Shown: one piece after another, positions 17,590 through 25,718 of the stretch | How the letters are laid out: each line of letters opens with the position of its first letter | How positions within the stretch are numbered: the first letter of the stretch is position 1 | Source of the DNA: Cognataquiflexum gelatinilyticum | Lineage (GTDB): Bacteria; Bacteroidota; Bacteroidia; Cytophagales; Cyclobacteriaceae | Reading direction: 5' to 3' | Length of the DNA stretch: 64,000 nt | Assembly: GCF_024813435.1 (NCBI RefSeq) | Contig: NZ_JANAEZ010000007.1 | Coordinates: 62,001-126,000 of the forward strand | The notes under the pieces: model-generated | What the model was told of the DNA's origin: nothing | The model's input: only the letters and a program-made list of their open reading frames with translations | Databases searched by the model: none | Made by a program: the position numbers and the translations under genes

Positions 17590-17636
17590 TACCAAGGGAA
17601 TACATACCCTTCCATTTCAGCGGAGTATGTATACCT
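17590..17636. promoter_or_regulatory. Inverted repeat upstream of the HExxH gene
   Basis: AAGGGAATACATAC and, about 17 bases further on, GTATGTATACCTTT form arms of about 14 bases with two mismatches. The centre lies about 60 bases before the HExxH start. It could be an operator or a hairpin bounding the cassette; no T-run follows on either strand. Confidence 0.4.
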
Positions 17637-17828
17637 TTCTTACTTTTATTTATAGATCACAAATGGCGATTTGATTTTTTTAATACAGTTGCACCTGACA
17701 TGAGTATGGATTTCACATTTCCAGCCGTTTTGTTGTCCAACAATCTACTGAACATAACGAAGATCTGTTCCACTATCCAAAATTGGATGGGAGAGGATTT
17801 CTTTGTTCTCACCTCTTTTCTTTACAAT

Positions 17829-18710
17829 CTACCCCAAAATCTCCCCAACATTCCCTTTGATGTTTTCGGCGATCTTGGCCATCGGCAGGTCGTTGCTGTC
17901 GGTACCAAAGGGATCTTCGATTTCCTCGGCGATCAGTTCCAAACTCGCCAATACATAGAATATAAAAGTCGTCACTGGAATGGTAAAATATCCCATCGAA
18001 AGCGCCAAGCCAAAGGGTAATGTCGCCACATAGATAAAGATAAATTTCTTTATAAATGCGCTGTAGCTAAATGGAATCGGGGTATTCTTGATCCGCTCGC
18101 AGGCACCGCAGATGTCAGTGAAGGAACTGATTTCTCCATTGAGGACGATGAGTTGGTCCCCGCTGATGATTTTGTTCTTGTATAAGTTATGGACTTTGAA
18201 AATCATGCTTTCAGCCACTTTATTGGGTACATGTACTTTGTGACCAAAGTCGGGCAGCTCGGGATGGGGATTTTCATCAAGTTGGAGCATGGTACTGTCT
18301 TTTTGGAGATGCCTACGAAGTGCCAAAGCATACAGCGGAATCACTTGCTTAAAAAATGTCCTGGAGCCGTGGTCTTCTACCGGCAAAAAAACCTGGAGTT
18401 TGATGGCGAGATTCCGGCTGTTGTTCACAAGGCTTCCCCAGTGCTTCCGTCCTTCCCACCACCTGTCGTAAGCCGTATTGGTCCTGAAAACCAGTAACAT
18501 CGAGATCGCAAAACCCAATAGTGTATGCATGATGGTGATGTTTCGAGCATCGCTGTTTTCAGACAACTTCAAGTAATTGACCTCTAAATACACGATCCCC
18601 CAAGAGTATAGCGCTATAAAAATCAATGTTGGTATTAAGGGGCGGAGGGTATCTGCCTTTGGAATTCTGAAAATGGCTAGGAGCCAGTCTTTGGAGTTGT
18701 AGTAAAACAT
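17829..18710 (-). CDS. Bestrophin-like channel protein
   Basis: 293-residue integral membrane protein of the bacterial bestrophin-like (UPF0187) family, expected to be a homopentameric ion channel. Four main hydrophobic segments are visible: PLIPTLIFIALYSWGIVYL, TIMHTLLGFAISMLLVF, FIFIYVATLPFGLALSMGYF and VTTFIFYVLASLELIAEEI. The family feature FRTNTAYDRWWEGRKHWG follows the second segment, and IEDPFGTDSNDLPM is near the C-terminus. It is transcribed alone, and ion selectivity cannot be told from sequence. Confidence 0.9.
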   Translation of the reverse strand: MFYYNSKDWLLAIFRIPKADTLRPLIPTLIFIALYSWGIVYLEVNYLKLSENSDARNITIMHTLLGFAISMLLVFRTNTAYDRWWEGRKHWGSLVNNSRNLAIKLQVFLPVEDHGSRTFFKQVIPLYALALRRHLQKDSTMLQLDENPHPELPDFGHKVHVPNKVAESMIFKVHNLYKNKIISGDQLIVLNGEISSFTDICGACERIKNTPIPFSYSAFIKKFIFIYVATLPFGLALSMGYFTIPVTTFIFYVLASLELIAEEIEDPFGTDSNDLPMAKIAENIKGNVGEILG

Positions 18711-18740
18711 GTTTCGGAGAAAAAAGGAATACTGCGAATA

Positions 18741-18823
18741 TAATGGAAAAGGGTGGAAAGGATGAAGGATGAGGGATGAAGGCTGAGGTGAGAGGTGAGG
18801 AAGTTGGGAACTGGGAGTAGAGT
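18741..18823. repeat. Purine-rich low-complexity tract
   Basis: GGATGAAGGATGAGG-type repeats with GAGGTGAGAGG runs on the + strand. They do not code for anything recognisable. It belongs to the degenerate intergenic sequence between the bestrophin and fadE. Confidence 0.5.
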
Positions 18824-18837
18824 CTCTTTTTTTCCCC

Positions 18838-18990
18838 TTTGCGATTTAGCGGCTTTGCGAGAAATAAATAGCAGTTCTCTTGCTTCTGGAGAAGCAGAAT
18901 AGCAACAAAAAAGCCCCCATTTCTGGAGGCTTTTTTTGCGTCATTGCGTCTTTGCGTGAGATTTTATCTCGGTGACTTGGTGCCTTTGTG
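18838..18990. repeat. Degenerate TTTGCG-type repeat cluster
   Basis: Short words such as CTTTGCG, TTGCGTCTTTGCGTGAG and GTGCCTTTGTGGG recur here. Related words appear again in the 54.46-54.84 kb gene desert. They do not form an open reading frame. A terminator hairpin lies inside. Confidence 0.45.
18907..18937. terminator. Bidirectional intrinsic terminator
   Basis: AAAAAAGCCCCCA pairs with TGGAGGCTTTTTT around a four-base loop (one mismatch). It has A and T runs on both sides and could stop transcription in both directions. It lies 66 bases beyond the fadE stop on the - strand. Confidence 0.8.
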
Positions 18991-19003
18991 GGCCTCTAAA
19001 TTT

Positions 19004-20803
19004 TTAAGAAAAAGGATATTTCCCTTTCTCAATCATATAGTCCGCAACCTGCCTTCTCAACTCTTTGGTATTGACAAGGTCAGCTTTGGTATAGCGCTTC
19101 AATCCCATCAACATCACTTTCTGCTCGTCACCTTTGGTAAATGCCGCAATGGCTTCTTTGGCTGCTGTCTGGATTTTTTCCACAGCTTCAAAAAGATATA
19201 CCTGCGTCATCGCAATCTGCGGCAGACAGGCCTCTTCACCTCTCATGCCCACGAGTTTTTCTGTTCTCAGGATGACAGACTCCGCAGCATAGATTTCAAT
19301 CATCAGGTCTGCAAGGTTCATCATGACTTCCTGCTCGGATTCGATTTTGTCTGCCAAAGCCATCGCTGCTTTTCCGCCCACCATCAGAAATACTTTTTTG
19401 AGTTTCTTGATGGTTTCTTTTTCTGCTGCAAAAAGCTCTGAAGTATCCACCGTCTCGAAGCTCGGCACAGAAGTCAACTCCGCAGAAACAGCCATGGCCG
19501 GTTCGAAGAGGTTGATTTCTCCTTTCATCGCCCTCTTGAGCAACATGCCCACCATCAGCATGCGGTTGATTTCGTTTGTTCCTTCGTAAATCCTGGAAAT
19601 ACGGGCATCCCTATAAGCGCGCTCCATCGGTGCATCGGCAGAATAGCCCATACCGCCATATACCTGCACGCCCTGATCCACAACATAGTCGAGTACTTCC
19701 GAACCGTGAACTTTCGCTATTGCCGCTTCAATGGCAAATTCCTCCAAGGCTTTCAATTTAGCCTGTGCATCCGGCATGCCTTCGGCAGCAAGTGCATCCA
19801 TTCTGTCTTCAATATCCTGACCGGCACGGTAGCAAAGTGATTCGCAGGCATAAGTCCTGACGGCCATTTCTGCCAATTTTTGCTTGATAGCACCAAAGGA
19901 ATTGATCGAAACTCCAAACTGCTTACGCTCTCCGGCATACTTCACCGACATCGAAGCCACAGATCTACAGCCACCCAAAACGCCTGCACCGAGTTTGATC
20001 CTTCCGATATTGAGGATGTTTACAGCGATTTTGAAACCGTTTTGTCTTTCGGAAAGCATGTTTTCCACAGGAACTTTGCAGTCATTGAAAAATACCTGAC
20101 GGGTGGATGATCCTTTGATTCCCATCTTCTTCTCTTCTTCATTCATGGTAATGCCACCAAATCCTTTTTCCACAATAAATGCGGTAAGGTTTTTATCGTT
20201 TTCGATTTTGGCAAAGACGATGAACAGGTCTGCAAATCCCGCATTGGAGATCCACATTTTTTGTCCGTTGATGAGGTAGTGCTTGCCATCTTCGGTCAGA
20301 GTAGCTTTGGTCTTGCCACTGTTGGCATCCGAACCTGCATCCGGCTCGGTGAGACAATAGCAAGCTGCCCATTCTCCTGTAGCCAACTTGGGTAGGTATT
20401 TGGATTTTTGGTCCTCAGTACCATAATACAAAATAGGAAGCGTACCGATACCGGTATGTGCGCCGTAAGTGGTGGAAAAAGATCCCGCTCCACCGATGAT
20501 GTCAGCGATGAGCATAGAAGAGTTGAAACTCATCCCCATGCCGCCGAATTCCTCAGGAACGGCGATTCCCAGGAGACCGAGATCTCCGGCTTTTTTGAAT
20601 ATGGAGGGAACGAGTTCAGGATGTTTCATGCTGTCGATTTCCTCACTGCGTGGATGGATTTCGGTATCGATAAAATCCTGACAGGCCTGAGCCATCATTT
20701 TTTGTTCTTCAGTAAATTCTTCAAAAATGAAGATGTCCTTCGCTTCGGTTTCCTTGACAAGGAATTCGCCGCCGTTGATTGAATTTTTGGTTATTGTGCT
20801 CAT
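19004..20803 (-). CDS. fadE: Acyl-CoA dehydrogenase
   Basis: 599-residue FAD enzyme for the first step of beta-oxidation, oxidising acyl-CoA to trans-2-enoyl-CoA. The ATG at 20803 is preferred over two upstream ones, which lie in repeat-like sequence. The domain order is acyl-CoA dehydrogenase N-terminal, middle (WAACYCLTEPDAGSDANSG and WISNAGFADLFIVFAK) and C-terminal (QVYGGMGYSADAPMERAYRDARISRIYEGTNEINR). A further helical domain of about 150 residues gives the long form seen in B. subtilis FadE (YusJ). It is the last gene of the fadN-fadA-fadE set. Confidence 0.9.
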   Translation of the reverse strand: MSTITKNSINGGEFLVKETEAKDIFIFEEFTEEQKMMAQACQDFIDTEIHPRSEEIDSMKHPELVPSIFKKAGDLGLLGIAVPEEFGGMGMSFNSSMLIADIIGGAGSFSTTYGAHTGIGTLPILYYGTEDQKSKYLPKLATGEWAACYCLTEPDAGSDANSGKTKATLTEDGKHYLINGQKMWISNAGFADLFIVFAKIENDKNLTAFIVEKGFGGITMNEEEKKMGIKGSSTRQVFFNDCKVPVENMLSERQNGFKIAVNILNIGRIKLGAGVLGGCRSVASMSVKYAGERKQFGVSINSFGAIKQKLAEMAVRTYACESLCYRAGQDIEDRMDALAAEGMPDAQAKLKALEEFAIEAAIAKVHGSEVLDYVVDQGVQVYGGMGYSADAPMERAYRDARISRIYEGTNEINRMLMVGMLLKRAMKGEINLFEPAMAVSAELTSVPSFETVDTSELFAAEKETIKKLKKVFLMVGGKAAMALADKIESEQEVMMNLADLMIEIYAAESVILRTEKLVGMRGEEACLPQIAMTQVYLFEAVEKIQTAAKEAIAAFTKGDEQKVMLMGLKRYTKADLVNTKELRRQVADYMIEKGKYPFS

Positions 20804-20810
20804 AATTGTA

Positions 20811-20841
20811 GACATAAGACACAAGACGCTAGACATAAGAT
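20811..20841. repeat. Left inverted-repeat arm beside the four-helix-bundle gene
   Basis: GACATAAGACACAAGA at 20811-20826 followed by a second GACATAAGA at 20832-20840. The complementary words, inverted, lie at 21250-21272 on the other side of the four-helix-bundle gene. Confidence 0.6.
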
Positions 20842-20870
20842 AAACTAGACTACCGCTTATGTTTGGTTAT

Positions 20871-21224
20871 TTATTTTTCAAATTTTATGATGAGTGAATA
20901 AAGCATTTTTTGAATTTCTGTCACTTCTAAAGAGATTTCTTCTAATTGGTCTGCGCCAATATATTCCAATTCGAAACCTATGTAGAGTTGGGTTTCCAAT
21001 TCGCAAATAGAACCATGGGATATTCCGAGAAAATTGACAAACTCACCGTTTGTTCTTCTTCCTGCTCCTTCAGCAATATTGGATGGAACTGATACAGCGC
21101 ATCTTCTGATCTGTGATGTCAATCCAAACCTTTCATCAGAAGGAAATTTTTGAGACAATTTATAGACTTTGACAGCTAGCTTGATTGATCTTTTCCAGAC
21201 ATTCAATTCTTTATAATTATGCAT
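20871..21224 (-). CDS. Four-helix-bundle protein (23S rRNA intervening-sequence protein family)
   Basis: 117 residues from the ATG at 21224; a longer frame to 21299 runs through repeat sequence. It shows the family pattern: NYKELNVWKRSIKLAVKVYKLSQKFPSDERFGLTSQIRRCAVSVPSNIAEGAGR. The four amphipathic helices form a bundle that in related proteins makes pentamers. Its cellular role is unknown. It sits inside the fad operon between fadA and fadE and has inverted repeats on both sides, so it looks like an insertion rather than a beta-oxidation gene. Confidence 0.85.
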   Translation of the reverse strand: MHNYKELNVWKRSIKLAVKVYKLSQKFPSDERFGLTSQIRRCAVSVPSNIAEGAGRRTNGEFVNFLGISHGSICELETQLYIGFELEYIGADQLEEISLEVTEIQKMLYSLIIKFEK

Positions 21225-21249
21225 ATCGTTAAGATTTAAGTTTTTAAAA

Positions 21250-21272
21250 TCTTGTGTCTTGAGTCTTATGTC
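21250..21272. repeat. Right inverted-repeat arm beside the four-helix-bundle gene
   Basis: TCTTGTGTC (21250-21258) and TCTTATGTC (21264-21272), which are the reverse complements of the words at 20811-20840. The pair encloses the four-helix-bundle gene. Confidence 0.6.
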
Positions 21273-21302
21273 TTTTGTCTCTCTTACACTTGACTTCAAA
21301 CA

Positions 21303-22478
21303 TTACCGCAATAACTCAAACACCCCAGCCACACCCTGACCTCCGCCGACGCAGGCAGTGACAAGCCCGTACTTTTTGTTTTGTCTGCGGAGTTCGTGAA
21401 AAAGCTGCACGGAAAGTTTGGCTCCGGTACATCCTAGCGGGTGGCCGAGTGCGACTGCACCTCCATTGACATTGACTTTGCTGATGTCCATATCGAGGGA
21501 CTTGATTACTGCCAAACCCTGTGCAGCAAAAGCCTCATTCAATTCGATCAGGTCAATTTTATCCAATGTCAATCCGGCTTGTTTCAGCGCTTTGGGTACG
21601 GCTTCTTTCGGACCGATGCCCATGATTCTAGGATCTACGCCAGCTACGGAATAAGACATCATCCTGGCGATCGGCTCAAGGTTGAGTTCTTTGACCATCC
21701 GCTCTGACATGACGACCACGAATGCGGCCCCGTCAGAGGTTTGGGAGGAATTTCCCGCTGTTACCTGTCCGTTCATTTTGAAGGCCGGCTTGAGGTTAGC
21801 AAGGACTTCAGGAGTCGTGCCTGCCCTTGGACCTTCGTCTGTGTCAACGATGGTTTTTCTGGTTTTCCTTTTCCCTTTTTCATCGAGATAAGTTTCTTCT
21901 ACTTCTACCGGGACGATCTGTTCTTTGAATTTTCCTGCTGAGATGGCTGCCAAAGCTTTGGTATGGGAATTTGCAGAAAACTCATCTGCCTGCTCGCGGG
22001 TGATTTCGTAGTCCTTGGCGAGTTCCTCGGCGGTCAAACCCATGCTCAGGTAATATTCCGGAGTCTGGGAGGCGATTTTCCAGTTGAGGACAGTTTTATA
22101 TCCCATCATTGGGAGCATGGACATGGACTCCGTCCCGCCTGCAATGATGCAATCAGCCATTCCTGCTTTGATTTTTCCTACTGCAAGCGCTATCGCTTCC
22201 AATCCCGAACCGCAGTATCTGTTGATGATAAAACCCGGGTTGTCGATACCGAGTGCCAAAAGGGAAATCATCCTTCCCATCTGCATGCCTTGCTCGGCTT
22301 CCGGGATGGCATTGCCAACGATGAGGTCATCGACCATTTTATTTTCCAATCCGGGCGTGTTGGCCACAAGGTGCTTGATCACATCTGAGGCCAGGTCATC
22401 TGGTCGGTAGAATCTGAAGCCGCCTTTTTTGGCTTTTCCTACCGCCGATCTATATCCGTTTACTATATATGCTTCCAT
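21303..22478 (-). CDS. fadA: Acetyl-CoA C-acyltransferase (3-ketoacyl-CoA thiolase)
   Basis: 391-residue thiolase that cleaves 3-ketoacyl-CoA with CoA in the last step of beta-oxidation. Active residues are visible: nucleophile Cys89 in NRYCGSG, His346 in GGAVALGHPLGCTGAK and Cys376 in VTACVGGGQG. NEAFAAQ precedes the final domain. Length and motifs fit degradative thiolases. It follows fadN in the same direction with a 132-base gap containing two hairpins, which could shift mRNA levels between the genes. Confidence 0.93.
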   Translation of the reverse strand: MEAYIVNGYRSAVGKAKKGGFRFYRPDDLASDVIKHLVANTPGLENKMVDDLIVGNAIPEAEQGMQMGRMISLLALGIDNPGFIINRYCGSGLEAIALAVGKIKAGMADCIIAGGTESMSMLPMMGYKTVLNWKIASQTPEYYLSMGLTAEELAKDYEITREQADEFSANSHTKALAAISAGKFKEQIVPVEVEETYLDEKGKRKTRKTIVDTDEGPRAGTTPEVLANLKPAFKMNGQVTAGNSSQTSDGAAFVVVMSERMVKELNLEPIARMMSYSVAGVDPRIMGIGPKEAVPKALKQAGLTLDKIDLIELNEAFAAQGLAVIKSLDMDISKVNVNGGAVALGHPLGCTGAKLSVQLFHELRRQNKKYGLVTACVGGGQGVAGVFELLR

Positions 22479-22508
22479 GTTGTCTTCTTAATTTTAGGTT
22501 ATTTGTTG

Positions 22509-22538
22509 AAATCCAAACTTTTTTTCCTTTTTGGATTT
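22509..22538. repeat. Short hairpin between fadN and fadA
   Basis: AAATCCAAA (22509-22517) pairs exactly with TTTGGATTT (22530-22538) around a 12-base pyrimidine-rich loop. It lies in the fadA leader and has no clear T-run. Confidence 0.5.
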
Positions 22539-22547
22539 ATAGATTTG

Positions 22548-22604
22548 AGATGTGAGAATTGAGATGTGAGACAGTCTCATATCTCACGTCTTATATCTCA
22601 CATC
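22548..22604. repeat. Palindromic TGTGAGA-type repeat in the fadN-fadA spacer
   Basis: AGATGTGAGA and GAGATGTGAGAC in the left half are mirrored by GTCTCATATCTCAC and ATATCTCACATCT in the right half, so a long imperfect hairpin can form. Repeats of this kind may act as an mRNA processing or stabilising structure or be a small mobile repeat. It has no reading frame. Confidence 0.6.
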
Positions 22605-22610
22605 TATTTT

Positions 22611-25016
22611 TCAGTTTCTCAGTGGTTTTCCCTTAAACAGAATACTATGTATCCTTTCCAGGGTTTTTTTCTCCCCTGTCAAGCTCAAGAATGCTTCGCG
22701 CTCAAGATCGAGTAAAAACTGTTCGCTGACTTCGGTCGCAGATGACAGATCGCCTCCTGACATGACCCAACCCAATTTCCTTGCAATTTTGGCGTCGTGT
22801 TGGGAAATGTAATTGCCATAGACCATGCCTGTGATGCCCGCTTCGAAAAGTGCCAGCGAGGTTTTTCCCAAGACCTTGATATTGGTCTGCTGCACAGGTT
22901 GGATATATCCGGCTTCATACAAAGCCAAAACTTTAGCCTTGGCATCGGCGAGCTGACGCTTGCGGTTGATGGTGATAGCATCTTTAACTTGTAAGTATCC
23001 CAATCCTCTTGCCTCAGCAGCCGAAGTAGAAACCTTGGCAGTGGCGATGTTCATGAAATATTCCTGAAGCCTGTTGAGCTCCACATCACCTGCTTTGGAT
23101 TCATTCGAAAAACGAAGCGTCATCTCTTTGGTACCACCGCCGGCAGGAATCAATCCCACACCAAACTCCACCAAACCCATATACAATTCTGCATGGGCCT
23201 GTACGGCATCTGCATGAAGCGAAAGTTCACAACCTCCTCCAAGAGCCATATTATGCGGTGCTACTACTACCGGAACGGAAGAATACCGTGCACGCATCAT
23301 GGTGTTTTGGAATCCGGCAATCATCAAGTTGATTTCGTCAAACTCCTGATCTCCGGCAAACATGAACAACATGGCAAGGTTGGCTCCGGCGGAGAAGTTT
23401 CCTCCTTCATTACCGATGACAAGACCTTTATAGGATTTTTCTGCCATATTGATCGCGGTATTGATTCCTTCGATCACTTCTTGACCGATAGAGTTCATCT
23501 TGGTATGGAATTCCAAACCGATGACATCATCACCCAAATCGTAGACGGTCGTACCGGCATTGCCCCAAAGTTTTTTGTTGGCTGCCTTGAGTGTGTCAAG
23601 GATGATAAAATCTTCCACGCCGGGTATTGGCAAATAGGATTTAGAAGGAATGTCGTAGTATCTACGCTGTCCGCCTTCCACTTTATAGAAAGATGCATGT
23701 CCTGCAGCAAGCATTTCATGAACCCAAGCAGCAGCTTTTTCTCCTGCAGCTTCCATCTTCTCTACCGTATCTTTGACACCAAGGATATCCCATGTTTCAA
23801 AGGGACCCAATTCCCAACCAAAACCTGCCGAAACAGCTTGGTCGATTCTGTATAATTCGTCGGAGATTTCAGGGATCCTGTGGGAGCAATATTTGAAGAG
23901 GTCATAAAAGGACGCCCTGTAAAATTCACCCGCACGGTCATCGAAGTTCACCAAGAATTTGATTCTCTTCTTCAGGTCATCGATTTCTTTGGAAGCCTCC
24001 AAGGCTTTGAATTTTGGTTTTTCTGTGTCTTTGTATTCAAAAGTCTTCAAATCAAGTTCTTTCAGTTCTTTAGTCCCGTCCTTGTGGCGGATCATTTTGA
24101 AATATCCCTGACCGGTTTTGTCCCCCAACCATTTGTTGTCAAACAATACCTTGACAATATTTGGGAGAAGAAATTTGTCTCTTGATTCATCGTGGGTCAA
24201 TGTCTTGTAAAGGTTATTGGAGACATTGACAGTGGTATCCAAACCGACCACATCCATGGTTCTGAAAGTAGCCGACTTTGCCCTACCGATAATCGGTCCG
24301 GTAAGTTTGTCTACCTCAGATACACTAAGACCCATTTTTTCTATGGCATGCATCCCTGAAATGATGGCATAAACCCCGATCCTGTTGGCGATGAATGCGG
24401 GAGTATCTTTACATAAAACAGTTTCTTTGCCTAAAAACCTATCCCCAAAATCCATGAGGAAGTCGATGACCTCGGGATTTGTTTTTGGTCCAGGGATGAT
24501 TTCTAACAACCTGAGGTATCTTGGCGGATTGAAAAAGTGGGTTCCGGCAAAGTTGACCTGAAAGTCTTCTGACCTGCCTTCACTCATCAAGTGCATCGGA
24601 ATACCCGAAGTATTGGAAGTGATCAAAGTTCCAGGTTTCCTGTATTTCTCTACTTTCTCAAAAAGTGATTGCTTGATGTCCAACCTTTCGACTACGACTT
24701 CCATGACCCAATCGTAGTCTTTGATTTTTGGCAAATCATCATCAAAATTTCCTGTGGTAATCCTTGAAATTGACGCAGCATCGTACAATGACGCAGGCTT
24801 TGCCTTCATCGTGTTGTCAAGCGCAGTATTCACAATCCGGTTCCTGACGGATTTATCACTGACGGTCAGGCCCTTTTTCTTTTCATCCTCATTAGGCTCG
24901 TTGGGGACAATATCAAGAAGCAAAACCTGCACGCCGATATTGGCAAAATGGCAGGCAATCCTTGACCCCATCACTCCTGAACCTAAAATAGCTACTTTCT
25001 TAATGGTTCTTTTCAT
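22611..25016 (-). CDS. fadN: 3-hydroxyacyl-CoA dehydrogenase/enoyl-CoA hydratase (FadN type)
   Basis: 801-residue bifunctional beta-oxidation enzyme: hydration of enoyl-CoA and oxidation of 3-hydroxyacyl-CoA with NAD. The order is the reverse of E. coli FadB. An N-terminal NAD domain (ILGSGVMGSRIACHFANIGVQVLLLD) and hydroxyacyl-CoA dehydrogenase C-domain (NRIGVYAIISGM) come first. A crotonase-like hydratase lies at about residues 500-680 (NFSAGANLAML and ALGGGCELSLHADAVQAHAE). This is the FadN architecture of B. subtilis, whose fadN-fadA-fadE order is also reproduced here. It begins 15 bases after the MarR stop. Confidence 0.92.
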   Translation of the reverse strand: MKRTIKKVAILGSGVMGSRIACHFANIGVQVLLLDIVPNEPNEDEKKKGLTVSDKSVRNRIVNTALDNTMKAKPASLYDAASISRITTGNFDDDLPKIKDYDWVMEVVVERLDIKQSLFEKVEKYRKPGTLITSNTSGIPMHLMSEGRSEDFQVNFAGTHFFNPPRYLRLLEIIPGPKTNPEVIDFLMDFGDRFLGKETVLCKDTPAFIANRIGVYAIISGMHAIEKMGLSVSEVDKLTGPIIGRAKSATFRTMDVVGLDTTVNVSNNLYKTLTHDESRDKFLLPNIVKVLFDNKWLGDKTGQGYFKMIRHKDGTKELKELDLKTFEYKDTEKPKFKALEASKEIDDLKKRIKFLVNFDDRAGEFYRASFYDLFKYCSHRIPEISDELYRIDQAVSAGFGWELGPFETWDILGVKDTVEKMEAAGEKAAAWVHEMLAAGHASFYKVEGGQRRYYDIPSKSYLPIPGVEDFIILDTLKAANKKLWGNAGTTVYDLGDDVIGLEFHTKMNSIGQEVIEGINTAINMAEKSYKGLVIGNEGGNFSAGANLAMLFMFAGDQEFDEINLMIAGFQNTMMRARYSSVPVVVAPHNMALGGGCELSLHADAVQAHAELYMGLVEFGVGLIPAGGGTKEMTLRFSNESKAGDVELNRLQEYFMNIATAKVSTSAAEARGLGYLQVKDAITINRKRQLADAKAKVLALYEAGYIQPVQQTNIKVLGKTSLALFEAGITGMVYGNYISQHDAKIARKLGWVMSGGDLSSATEVSEQFLLDLEREAFLSLTGEKKTLERIHSILFKGKPLRN

Positions 25017-25030
25017 AAAATGTGTTGGTT

Positions 25031-25507
25031 TTAAATTTCATACAACTGACTGTTGTACTCATTGGGGTTTATAGTTTCTGTTTGTAAATTATCTATGACA
25101 TGATTGATCTTTTGGAAAACAGTAAAAAAGGTCTCCAATTCTTCGCTACTGACCACTTCTCTTACCTGCTCATTGAATTCCATGATCGTCTGCACAGAGA
25201 TTTCCTTTTTCCTCTTTCCTTCCGGAGTCAGAAAAATCCTCACCGATCTCTTGTCAATGGGATCAGGTTTCTTGTAAATCAGCCCTTTCTCTTCCATGCT
25301 CTTCAGCATGCGGGTAAGGCTTCTTGCTTCCAAGCCCATCAGCGGGGCAATTTTTGTAGCCGGGGTACCTTCTTTTGAGTTGATATTGATCAATACAAAT
25401 CCAATAGCTGTGGTAAAATCTTCCTGAGCTGCTTTTTGATTGTACATCCTGGAAATCGCATGCCAGGCACTCTTGATATGATAGTCAACTGTCTCTTCGC
25501 GCTTCAT
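25031..25507 (-). CDS. MarR family regulator of the fad operon
   Basis: 158-residue winged-helix regulator. The DNA-binding part is readable from TPATKIAPLMGLEARSLTRMLKSMEEKGLIYKKPDPIDKRSVRIFLTPEGK (about residues 58-108), the classic MarR helix-turn-helix plus wing. It is first in the co-directional set with fadN, fadA and fadE. Two palindromes lie 38-80 bases before its start, so autoregulation and acyl-CoA-responsive repression of beta-oxidation are the likely roles (inference). Confidence 0.9.
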   Translation of the reverse strand: MKREETVDYHIKSAWHAISRMYNQKAAQEDFTTAIGFVLININSKEGTPATKIAPLMGLEARSLTRMLKSMEEKGLIYKKPDPIDKRSVRIFLTPEGKRKKEISVQTIMEFNEQVREVVSSEELETFFTVFQKINHVIDNLQTETINPNEYNSQLYEI

Positions 25508-25544
25508 AGGTGTATTTTAGTACGTCTAATGTAATAAAAATATT

Positions 25545-25558
25545 GTATGCATGCATAC
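25545..25558. promoter_or_regulatory. Operator palindrome GTATGCATGCATAC
   Basis: Perfect 14-base palindrome 38 bases before the MarR start. Together with the second site at 25574 (centres 29 bases apart, close to three helical turns) it fits binding of two dimers on the same DNA face. Confidence 0.75.
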
Positions 25559-25573
25559 TAAATTGAAAAAAAG

Positions 25574-25587
25574 TTATGCATGCATAA
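25574..25587. promoter_or_regulatory. Operator palindrome TTATGCATGCATAA
   Basis: Perfect 14-base palindrome sharing the core TATGCATGCATA with the site at 25545. Both lie in the only promoter-sized gap upstream of the MarR-fad operon. Confidence 0.75.
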
Positions 25588-25617
25588 GAAATTAAGTTTA
25601 GGGTTTGGGTAAATAAA

Positions 25618-25655
25618 AAAAACTATATTCTGAATATTTACAGAATATAGTTTTT
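25618..25655. terminator. Terminator after the acyl-CoA ligase
   Basis: A perfect 15-base-pair stem (25618-25632 with 25641-25655) with an 8-base loop, ending in A/T runs on both sides. It lies 64 bases beyond the ligase stop on the - strand and separates that gene from the MarR operon promoter. Confidence 0.85.
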
Positions 25656-25718
25656 AATAATGGTTTGGGCGGTAAAATTGAGATTATCCCAAAATAAGAT
25701 TCTTATTTGAATTTATTG

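Noticed and set aside
20410..20782. Frame opposite fadE
   Set aside because: Shadow of the acyl-CoA dehydrogenase coding strand with no recognisable product.
22084..22410. Long frame opposite fadA
   Set aside because: It lies wholly inside the thiolase gene on the other strand. The thiolase has intact catalytic motifs, so this is a shadow frame.
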